Below, piece by piece: positions 57,668 through 64,000 of a stretch of 64,000 nucleotides of DNA. The stretch spans positions 3,348,001 through 3,412,000 of the forward strand of contig NZ_CP012640.2 in NCBI RefSeq assembly GCF_001412595.2, given 5' to 3'. Below the pieces are notes generated by a model. It had not been told where the DNA came from and made no database searches. It saw only the letters and a list, made by a program, of their open reading frames with translations. The stretch comes from Massilia sp. WG5. GTDB taxonomy: Bacteria > Pseudomonadota > Gammaproteobacteria > Burkholderiales > Burkholderiaceae_D. The position numbers and the translations under genes were made by a program. Position 1 is the first letter of the stretch, and each line of letters starts with the position of its first letter.

Positions 57668-58303
57668 TCAGAGGAAAGCCGGTTTGTCTACGTCAGAATT
57701 CGGCCTGTTGACTCCCACGTTGGCGCGTACCAGCTGTTCGGGGTGATCTACCAACGCGGCCACCAGCGCCGCCACGCTCTTGCGTGATACTTCGGTCCCT
57801 TTAAAAGGCTCGTCCCGGCCAGTAATTTCATAATCCACCTCATCCTCGTCCTGGAGCCAGGCGGGGCGCAAAATGGTGTAGTCGGAATCGGATGCTTCGA
57901 TAAGGTCTGCGGATGTCCGATACCGAGGCAGGTACTGGCCAATCTCATTGCGATTCCACTCGCCGAACTTTCCCGGCACTTCATCATAGATGCCAAGCGA
58001 GTTCACAAAGATCAGCCGCGTGACACCGCTGGACTTCATCGCCGCCAGAATGTGCACCGTCTGCTTGTCCACCTCGCCCGCGAGATTGGCATAAACAATG
58101 TCCTTTCCCTCCATGAGACGGGGCAGCAGTTTCTTGTCCATGACGTCGCCAATGACAATCCTGGCATTCGGAGGTTCGGCACTGGTCAGTTTTTTGGCAT
58201 CGCGTACGAGCAAGGTTTGCTCGACGTTCTTGCGTTCGCCCAGCATACGTACAACCCAACGAGCGATTTGACCACTGGCGCCCAGAATCAGTACTTTGGT
58301 CAT
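57668..58303 (-). CDS. NmrA/NAD(P)-binding atypical SDR
   Basis: A 211-residue protein. The nucleotide-binding motif is [18 protein letters not shown] at the N terminus, followed by [19 protein letters not shown] and [13 protein letters not shown], and the motif [18 protein letters not shown]. It is an atypical SDR of the NmrA-like group, often NADPH-dependent reductases or redox sensors. AAGAAGGACATC precedes the ATG. It lies 90 bp downstream of the hydrolase on the same strand and may be co-transcribed. Confidence 0.82.
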   Translation of the reverse strand: MTKVLILGASGQIARWVVRMLGERKNVEQTLLVRDAKKLTSAEPPNARIVIGDVMDKKLLPRLMEGKDIVYANLAGEVDKQTVHILAAMKSSGVTRLIFVNSLGIYDEVPGKFGEWNRNEIGQYLPRYRTSADLIEASDSDYTILRPAWLQDEDEVDYEITGRDEPFKGTEVSRKSVAALVAALVDHPEQLVRANVGVNRPNSDVDKPAFL

Positions 58304-58393
58304 GATGTCCTTCTTGAGTAACTGGGCCTCACCATCGGCGGCAAGGCCGATGACTGTTCGGATCTGCCGCTGAAAAGATCTTCCAGTTCGGCT

Positions 58394-59314
58394 TTACAGG
58401 TTTTCCTTATAAAAAGGAATCAGCTTGGCCAATGCCTGGCGGACTGGTTCGGGCTTGTCATACAGATCGTAATGAGACCAGCCTTCAACGACGACAAGCT
58501 CTTTCTTCCTGGAGGCAGCCCGACCGATGATTTCGCAGCCATCCCGGTAGGCGCCAAATCCTCCAACCTTGTCCCCAACAACCACCATCAAAGGCTGCGT
58601 GAGCAAGGTTTCGCACAGATGGAAAGCATCCCAGCCGACGGCTGCGGCTTGATGGGAGAACAGTGAACGGTTCAGGCCGTTTGGCGCACGGCCACGGTCA
58701 GTGCGGTAGTAGTCGGTTGCCCCCAGGACGTCAACATCCTTGATACCAGCTTCCTTGGCGGCGTCGGGCGAAGACGGCAGCAGGTCATCGACACGCAGCT
58801 CTGCACCACGAGCCTCTGCCGTTCGCTGCTTTGCCATTGCCTCCAATGCAGCGATCGGGTTAAAGCCGCTGAAGCCCTCGCGCATCAGACGACCGTAGTT
58901 CGCCCCCGTGACGGTGCCGACGACCTTGATACGACGTTCAGTCATGGAGGCGTTAATTGCATAGCCGCCGCCGCCACAGATACCGAGTACGCCAATCCGT
59001 TCTTCATCGACATAAGGCAGCGTCACCAGGTAGTCACAGACCACACGGAAATCTTCGACACGCAGCGTTGGATCTTCGATGAATCGTGGCTCGCCACCGC
59101 TGTCACCCTGGAAACTGGCGTCAAAGGCGATAACGACAAAGCCTTCCTTGGCCAGGGCTTCGCCGTAGACCTTACCCGAAGTTTGTTCTTTGCAGCTCCC
59201 GATGGGGTGGGCGCTGATGATTGCCGGATACTTTTTACTTTCATCGAAATTTGGCGGGAAGTGCAGGTCCGCCGCGATGTCCCAGTAGGTGTGCTTGATT
59301 TTGACGCTTTTCAT
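58394..59314 (-). CDS. Alpha/beta hydrolase with cysteine in the nucleophile position
   Basis: A 306-residue cytosolic hydrolase. The nucleophile elbow reads GICGGGGY with C113 instead of serine, as in dienelactone hydrolase and the YcjY group. The oxyanion region AHPIGSCKEQ and the final histidine in WSHYDLYDKPEPV complete the expected site. AAGGAGATC fixes the start at 59314. It is divergent from a LysR regulator, which probably controls it. Confidence 0.8.
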   Translation of the reverse strand: MKSVKIKHTYWDIAADLHFPPNFDESKKYPAIISAHPIGSCKEQTSGKVYGEALAKEGFVVIAFDASFQGDSGGEPRFIEDPTLRVEDFRVVCDYLVTLPYVDEERIGVLGICGGGGYAINASMTERRIKVVGTVTGANYGRLMREGFSGFNPIAALEAMAKQRTAEARGAELRVDDLLPSSPDAAKEAGIKDVDVLGATDYYRTDRGRAPNGLNRSLFSHQAAAVGWDAFHLCETLLTQPLMVVVGDKVGGFGAYRDGCEIIGRAASRKKELVVVEGWSHYDLYDKPEPVRQALAKLIPFYKENL

Positions 59315-59463
59315 CATGATCTCCTTGTCGCAGCCAAGTTGGAATTCAGGGTGCTGTCCTTGATCGATGCGCACCCGTAAGTACACTTTAGACCTACTAT
59401 TTGGTTTGTCATAGCCATCAATCTGCACTACAGTTGTATCCCTAAATTGACAATGCGACTGAG

Positions 59464-60378
59464 ATGGATCCTTCATTACTTCCGGCTCTTGCCTGGTTTG
59501 CCCATGTGGCGCACCACCGCAGCTTTACCAAAGCAGCGGCAGAGATGGGCGTCTCGCGCGCCAATCTGTCGCAAAACGTGACAGCACTGGAGCGCCGCTT
59601 GAACGTCAAGCTTCTCTACCGCACAACGCGCGACATGTCGCTGACCGAAGAGGGGCAGCGTCTGTATGACGTCTGGTATCCCGCGCTAATTGCCGTGGAG
59701 CGCACGGTACAAACCATGCATGACATGCGTGACGAGCCGACTGGCCTCGTACGTGTGAACACGTCCCGTGTCGCCGCAAGGATTCTGCTGGAGCCCTATT
59801 TGAACGAGCTTTGTACTCGCTACCCCAAGCTTCAACTGGAACTCGTAATGGACGATGCGTTAGCTAACATCGTGGCAGCTGGTTACGATGTCGGCATTCG
59901 CATTGGTGAAAGCTTGGCCGAACACATGGTCGCCATGCCAGTTTCGCCCGCGTTAGCGATGGCGGTCGTGGGTACCCCAGCCTATTTTGAAAAGCATGGA
60001 CGACCCAGCACGCCGGCTGAGCTCTCTCAGCATAACTGCTTACGTTTTAGGCGGGTTGGCGGAGGAATTCATCCCTGGGAGTTCACGTCGCCTGATGCAG
60101 GCGGCCATACTTTCATGGTCGAGCCGAAAGGAAGCTTCATCACCAATGACGACGACGGGATGATTCGCGCGGCATTGCAAGGAGTGGGGCTGATGCAGCA
60201 CATTGATATTGCCGTTCAAGAGCATTTGAAATCTGGTGCATTGGTGCGCGTTCTGCAAGCTTGGTGCAAGCCTTTCGCAGGCTTTTACATCTATGCTCCA
60301 ACCAGGGCACAGATGCCGGCCAAGGTGCGGGCATTAATCGATTTCCTGGTTGAAAAGCGTGCGGACAGGGTTTCCTGA
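59464..60378 (+). CDS. LysR-family transcriptional regulator
   Basis: A 304-residue regulator. The N-terminal helix-turn-helix FAHVAHHRSFTKAAAEMGVSRANLSQNVTALERRL (about residues 11-47) is typical of the LysR family, and the effector domain follows from about residue 92. It is close to the CrgA/DsdC-like aromatic and stress group. It sits between the divergent hydrolase and the downstream OYE gene, so it probably regulates both. No ribosome site stands out before the ATG. Confidence 0.87.
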   Translation: MDPSLLPALAWFAHVAHHRSFTKAAAEMGVSRANLSQNVTALERRLNVKLLYRTTRDMSLTEEGQRLYDVWYPALIAVERTVQTMHDMRDEPTGLVRVNTSRVAARILLEPYLNELCTRYPKLQLELVMDDALANIVAAGYDVGIRIGESLAEHMVAMPVSPALAMAVVGTPAYFEKHGRPSTPAELSQHNCLRFRRVGGGIHPWEFTSPDAGGHTFMVEPKGSFITNDDDGMIRAALQGVGLMQHIDIAVQEHLKSGALVRVLQAWCKPFAGFYIYAPTRAQMPAKVRALIDFLVEKRADRVS

Positions 60379-60497
60379 GCAGCACTCGAGCGGCATTGTT
60401 AATCAAGGCTGAATACTGTTGTATCTGCGAAAAACCTTGGTTTTCACGGGCTTCTGCCGCAGTTTGGAGGTCTTGCGACTTTGGCTCTCGAACTCCC

Positions 60498-61652
60498 ATG
60501 ACTGTGGAACATACCTCTTTATTTCAATCTTTTACTTTCAATAACGGCATCACGCTGCGTAACCGCGTCGTGATGGCACCGATGACCACTTGGTCCGCTA
60601 ATCCGGACGGAAGCATCTCTGAGGACGAGCTGGACTATTATCGTCGCCGCGTGCAGGGTGTCGGCATGGTGATCACGGGCTGTACTCATGTGACCGAAAA
60701 CGGTATCGGTTTTATCGACGAGTTCGCCGCCCACGATGATCGCTTCATCCCCAGCCTGCGCCGCTTGGCCCAAGCTGCCAGAAGTGGCGGCGCTCCGGCG
60801 ATCCTGCAAATCTTCCATGCAGGGAACAAGGCTGTGGTGGATGCCATACCTGCTGGCGAGCTTGTGAGCGCCAGCGCCATCAGCCCGCTTGCCGGCCCCT
60901 TCAATCGGGATGATGTGCAGCCACGTGCCCTGTCCCACGCTGAGGTCACGAACATGGTGCACGCCTTTGGGGAAGCTACACGCAGAGCCATTGAAGCTGG
61001 CTTCGACGGCGTGGAGTTGCACGGCGCGCATGGTTTTCTGCTGCAAAACTTCTTCTCGCCGCGCTACAACCAGCGTAGCGACGATTGGGGTGGCTCGCTG
61101 AAAAATCGTCTGCGCTTTCCGCTTGAGGTCGTGGCAGAGACGCAGCGCGTCATCGCCGCCAATGCGAAACGCCCGTTCCTGTTGGGGTATCGCATCTCGC
61201 CAGAAGAGCGTGAAGAAGGTGGCTACCGAGTTTCGGACATGTACGCACTTTTGGACGGTCTCATTGAAGGAGGCGTCGACTATCTGCATGTCTCGCTCAA
61301 CGATGTTTTGCATGCCCGGCCATTAGGCACCGACAGCCGCCTCACGGTGGAACAGATTCTCGGACACGTCGGCAATCGTATTCCCCTGCTGGCTGCTGGC
61401 TCGCTCCGGACGCCTTCCCAAGCCCGCGTTGCGCTGGATCTTGGATTGTCACTGGTGGCAATTGGCAAGGGATTGGTAATGAATCCGGACTGGGTGGAAC
61501 TGGCTCATGCGGCAAACGATGAACAGATTTGCCAAGAAATCGATATGAGCAAAGGTGCGCAGCTTTCGATACCAAGTGGGATATGGCAAGCGATGAAAGC
61601 AGCGCCGGGCTGGATCCCGATACGCCAAGCGGAGGCAACCGGATACGTCTGA
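60498..61652 (+). CDS. Old Yellow Enzyme-family NADH:flavin oxidoreductase
   Basis: A 384-residue FMN enzyme. The FMN-binding start RNRVVMAPMTTWSANPDG, the active-site block HGAHGFLLQNFFSPRYNQRSDDWGGSLKNR and the phosphate-binding SLRTPSQARVALDLGLSLVAIGKGLVMNPDW near residue 330 are standard. Such enzymes reduce activated alkenes and nitro compounds, a detoxifying role consistent with the neighbouring hydrolase and reductase. The start at 60498 gives the normal N terminus; an in-frame extension to 60396 is unlikely. Confidence 0.87.
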   Translation: MTVEHTSLFQSFTFNNGITLRNRVVMAPMTTWSANPDGSISEDELDYYRRRVQGVGMVITGCTHVTENGIGFIDEFAAHDDRFIPSLRRLAQAARSGGAPAILQIFHAGNKAVVDAIPAGELVSASAISPLAGPFNRDDVQPRALSHAEVTNMVHAFGEATRRAIEAGFDGVELHGAHGFLLQNFFSPRYNQRSDDWGGSLKNRLRFPLEVVAETQRVIAANAKRPFLLGYRISPEEREEGGYRVSDMYALLDGLIEGGVDYLHVSLNDVLHARPLGTDSRLTVEQILGHVGNRIPLLAAGSLRTPSQARVALDLGLSLVAIGKGLVMNPDWVELAHAANDEQICQEIDMSKGAQLSIPSGIWQAMKAAPGWIPIRQAEATGYV

Positions 61653-62000
61653 TGCTATCGTCCGTTTGGCCGATAGCGGACGTTCAGTATGGCTCAGATG
61701 CTTACGCCAAGAAAAGGGAAAGCGGTGCAGCTTTCCCTTCGATGATGCGGGCGGCAAGGATGCGCAATGCGGGTGTGGACGAACAATAGAGCTTGCCACA
61801 AGCTTTCCTATGAAGCGGACCGATTCCGGCATGCTGTCCTTGCAAATAATGTCTGCCACAAAGAGTTCGGCGAACGGTTTTGCATCGGTCGCTTGCAACA
61901 ATAAAATTTGCCACAGCCTGCCGGCACGCATGGGGTGCGACAGTCCGGTTTCAGCCATTGCAGACGTTCCCGAGTTGGAGCTTCCATTCAGCAACGACGT
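61653..62000. other. Repeat-rich intergenic segment
   Basis: No gene is supported. It contains the motif GGCCGATAGCGGAC (61669-61682), an 18-base unit GGGTGTGGACGAACAATA (61771-61788) and the right copy of the 149-bp direct repeat (61790-61938). Several short frames cross it but change reading sense at the repeat boundaries. Confidence 0.6.
61790..61938. repeat. 149-bp direct repeat, copy B (right edge)
   Basis: Partner of 55595-55743, about 94% identical by eye and in the same orientation. It has no MITE-like insertion. The two copies enclose about 6.0 kb that carry LtrA, the two oxidoreductases, the hydrolase and the LysR gene. Confidence 0.9.
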
Positions 62001-62378
62001 TTATGAGCTTGGACTGACGTCCTTTCCAGTTGCAACAGGTAACTTGAGGACTTCCGCGACTCTTGCAGCGTTGAGGTGGCTGCAGCAGACCATATGGTCG
62101 CAGTAGTCTTCTACGGTATGAATCACCAAGTCCCCGCATGCCATTTGCTGAAGAAGCAGCCTGTCCGCGACCCACTTGATATCGTCATCGATCATGTCGA
62201 ACTCATTGAGCCGGAAAGCAGTTGTCGGCGCGGCCTTCAATTCCTCACCGAACCTGTCCTCCCAAGAAAGCGACGCCTCAGCGACCTGGAATACATCTGC
62301 AAGCCTGCGCAGCGCGTGCTTGCGAACCAAGTGCCCAGGGTAGGAGACAAGCCGCTCACTGGATTTCTTACCCACCAC
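62001..62378 (-). CDS. Hypothetical protein (125 aa)
   Basis: An open frame with ordinary protein composition (GHLVRKHALRRLADVFQVAEASLSWEDRFGEELK, then NEFDMIDDDIKWVADRLLLQQM and AARVAEVLKLPVATG), probably mostly helical. It would start at the GTG at 62378 with GAAGGA eight bases upstream. No family recognised. A histidine, aspartate and cysteine cluster near HTVEDYCDHMVCCSH could bind metal. Confidence 0.45.
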   Translation of the reverse strand: MVGKKSSERLVSYPGHLVRKHALRRLADVFQVAEASLSWEDRFGEELKAAPTTAFRLNEFDMIDDDIKWVADRLLLQQMACGDLVIHTVEDYCDHMVCCSHLNAARVAEVLKLPVATGKDVSPSS

Positions 62379-62768
62379 ATCTGCAGTCCTTCGTATTCAA
62401 TTGGTCCATCTTGTGGCCGCGACGATGATAGGCCGCTCCTGGCCCGATAGCGGACCGTCTCGAGAGCAGGCCCACAGCGACCACTTTGTCAATCTCATCG
62501 TTTTGTGCCCAACTTTATTGTTCGTCCACACCCAGCATTTCCCAAGGAAGGCCGGCCACGCGGTCGGCATGGCTTCGGCGACCGCATTCGAGCCGAATTC
62601 CCGAAGTCGTCAGGCTGACGAAAGCGGCACCCTCGACGGATGAGCCGATGGCAGAGGTGACCTCTGTCGCACCCGCCCCTTGGAGGTACATGTAGTGCGG
62701 TTCCAAGGCCGCTAGGCAAATCTCCCGTCAGGCAAAACGCCGGCCTTTGCCGCCGACTTCCTCAGGCC
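62379..62768. other. Intergenic segment with repeat fragments and a possible small frame
   Basis: It holds CCTGGCCCGATAGCGGAC (62438-62455), the inverted copy of the 18-base unit (62516-62533) and a doubtful 63-codon minus-strand frame (62515-62706, ending GVDEQ) with a TTG start and no ribosome site. The frame shares its last five codons with the sequence at 61771-61789. Confidence 0.45.
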
Positions 62769-63266
62769 TCAAGGGGAGTGATGATGCGCGTGCGCCGCAT
62801 GATCCGAACGCTGCGCGGCAAACCACTCATGAATTGCCGCTATCACGGCAGTATCGCGGCTCGAGTAAGTGAGGCTGGCGCCTGCCGGTAATGCCCGGTA
62901 GCTGACGTGCAGCTTATCGCCGGCGGTGGCGAGCGTCTTCAGGCCAGGCATATCCTTGCCGTGGATCTTGGCCGGATCTGAAAAATCGCCGCGGCCGAAC
63001 TGCGTGGCTTCATGCGCAAGGTGCGAGCGGATAAGCTCGACTTGCCGCTGGTCGTGGAGATCGTTCGCCGTTACTCTTTCCACGCCCCCTGTTGCGGTAT
63101 CGTCGAAATAATGCGTTGTCAGGGTAAGGTCGAACGGCATGACCTCGGCTCCTTTACGGGCGACTTCGTCCTGGCGTGACGTGCTGACGTGGTCCTGTGC
63201 AAAGCCGGGTAACACGCCAAGCACAAAGCTCATCAAAATGGACGCTGCCTGAATACCTCGTTTCAT
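62769..63266 (-). CDS. Conserved exported protein with histidine-rich tail
   Basis: A 165-residue protein with a signal peptide (cleavage after GFAQ, about residue 24). The core PFDLTLTTHYFDDTATGGVERV, LIRSHLAHEATQFGRGDFSDPAKIHGKDMPGL and IHEWFAAQRSDHA is a conserved periplasmic family often mislabelled as aspartate carbamoyltransferase; it has no transferase motifs. Conserved histidines plus the C-terminal HAHHHSP suggest metal binding. No neighbour gives a role. Confidence 0.72.
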   Translation of the reverse strand: MKRGIQAASILMSFVLGVLPGFAQDHVSTSRQDEVARKGAEVMPFDLTLTTHYFDDTATGGVERVTANDLHDQRQVELIRSHLAHEATQFGRGDFSDPAKIHGKDMPGLKTLATAGDKLHVSYRALPAGASLTYSSRDTAVIAAIHEWFAAQRSDHAAHAHHHSP

Positions 63267-63437
63267 CTGTCCGCCACCTCAAAATAGTAACTGCCATAAA
63301 ATTCTAGCTTGTTGCGAGCACCGGTTGAATGCGCAACCCAAAGCAGTCATTGCGGTACATACTGTCGCCCCCAGTGGCGCGTGACCTACAGCGTCCTCTT
63401 AGTGCTCGTCCATTGATAGCTAACTGGCAGGCCGGTT

Positions 63438-63722
63438 TCAAGGCGGTGCAAAGGGTTCGGCCACAAGTCTGATGAGTAGCCATCCCGAGACTGGCACGCA
63501 AATCCACGACAATAGCTGACACCAGAACAATCCGACCCCTAGGGCAGGCAGTATGTTTACACCTCCTGCGAAGCAGGGGGCGAGGTTTTTAACCCCACCT
63601 TGGCACGCAAAAAAGTCATACGCCCAAACTGCCAATCTCCAGCCACCAAAGGTGACGATCGCGGGAAGCAATGCAAAGAAGTAGCGCAGAATAATTTTGA
63701 TGCTTTGCTTCATCGACCCCAT
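63438..63722 (-). CDS. Small membrane protein (94 aa)
   Basis: An open frame with two hydrophobic segments, about residues 10-30 and 55-85, and four cysteines (FFACQGG, APCFAGG, LFWCQLLSWICVP). A second in-frame ATG lies at 63713. No family recognised. Moderate confidence as the codon use is normal for the region but no ribosome site is clear. Confidence 0.5.
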   Translation of the reverse strand: MGSMKQSIKIILRYFFALLPAIVTFGGWRLAVWAYDFFACQGGVKNLAPCFAGGVNILPALGVGLFWCQLLSWICVPVSGWLLIRLVAEPFAPP

Positions 63723-63754
63723 GCCAATTTAAATATTGTTACGGTAGCCGCGCG

Positions 63755-63786
63755 TTTGCTCCTGGCCGACAGCGGACGTCGGCTCA
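63755..63786. repeat. Short recurrent motif CTCCTGGCCGACAGCGGAC
   Basis: CTCCTGGCCGACAGCGGACGT (in 63759-63779) is the third occurrence of a motif also at 61669-61682 (GGCCGATAGCGGAC) and 62436-62455 (CTCCTGGCCCGATAGCGGAC). It sits in a gap without genes (63723-63935). Confidence 0.5.
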
Positions 63787-63935
63787 GTGTACGAGGTCGT
63801 TGCTGCAGGAGCAAGTAAAGGGTTTTGTGAAGCGCTCTAGATGGCAATGTCAACCCTGCACACTATCAGGCATTGATCTTTATCGAATGACTAAACTGAA
63901 TCTCATTTCGATCAATTTCCGCAAGGGAGTGGCTC

Positions 63936-64000
63936 ATGGACATTACGTTGATCAGTCATGCCTCGGTAGTCATCGACGCGGGAGGAACGCGCATCTGGAC
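63936..64000 (+). CDS. Probable MBL-fold metallo-hydrolase, N terminus only
   Basis: Twenty-one codons are visible (MDITLISHASVVIDAGGTRI...), resembling the start of UlaG-type metallo-beta-lactamase-fold proteins, where the first strands precede the HxHxDH motif. AAGGGAGTGGCTC precedes the ATG. The metal motif lies beyond the window, so the assignment is provisional. Confidence 0.5.
   Translation, partial: MDITLISHASVVIDAGGTRIW

Noticed and set aside
61529..61789. Plus-strand frame overlapping the OYE 3' end
   Set aside because: Most of it overlaps the OYE gene in another frame and the rest consists of repeat sequence.
62515..62706. Minus-strand 63-codon frame ending GVDEQ
   Set aside because: TTG start, no ribosome site and its end is the repeated 18-base unit; kept only as a note in the intergenic entry.

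Overview
The window looks like a chromosomal segment of a high-GC betaproteobacterium of the order Burkholderiales, most likely family Oxalobacteraceae (Massilia, Duganella or Janthinobacterium type). This rests on recognition of gene families and order: an rsmI/lpoA/yraN/diaA/dolP block, lipA-lipB-ybeD, a monomeric isocitrate dehydrogenase, argO/argP, and short palindromic repeats carrying paired GTCGTCCCCGC arms. No database search was possible, so the assignment is an inference.

Positions 1-12230 are metabolic. After the tail of dadA and a YchJ-like gene comes a long plus-strand run for leucine/isovalerate catabolism: liuB, liuC, liuD and liuE, with a GhrA-type reductase. A complete bioA-bioF-bioD-bioB set sits between the two methylcrotonyl-CoA carboxylase subunits, so the biotin enzymes are placed next to the biotin enzyme they supply. 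A tRNA-Pro(UGG) with a clear promoter follows on the minus strand.

Positions 12500-26650 hold housekeeping genes: rsmI divergent from lpoA-yraN-diaA-dolP, a TlpA-like thioredoxin, a Suv3-like RNA helicase, the lipoylation genes lipB-lipA with ybeD, a large DUF6600-type secreted protein, a LysE exporter and HU. Positions 26800-47460 are a mosaic of single genes: DUF808 protein, TonB-dependent receptor, DUF885 peptidase, dehydrogenase, glutaminyl cyclase, DsbA-like protein, XdhC, argO/argP, a two-domain beta/gamma-crystallin protein, an orphan tssE with a broken tssF stub, a MOSC fusion protein, a tyrosinase, the isocitrate dehydrogenase, and a lipoprotein/beta-barrel pair.

The most distinctive block is 47528-54637. 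A tight minus-strand operon encodes two double-domain KaiC-like ATPases alternating with two histidine kinases, one of them a hybrid with a receiver. No kaiA or kaiB is present. Two paralogous small lipoproteins on the plus strand bracket the operon.

From about 55.6 kb the base composition falls and the region looks acquired. It holds LtrA, an NmrA-like oxidoreductase, an alpha/beta hydrolase with a cysteine in the nucleophile position, a LysR regulator, an Old Yellow Enzyme-type reductase and several small unknowns. A 149-bp direct repeat flanks most of it (55595-55743 and 61790-61938). One copy appears to be interrupted by a 60-bp MITE-like palindrome with TA on both sides. The window ends in the first codons of a probable MBL-fold hydrolase.
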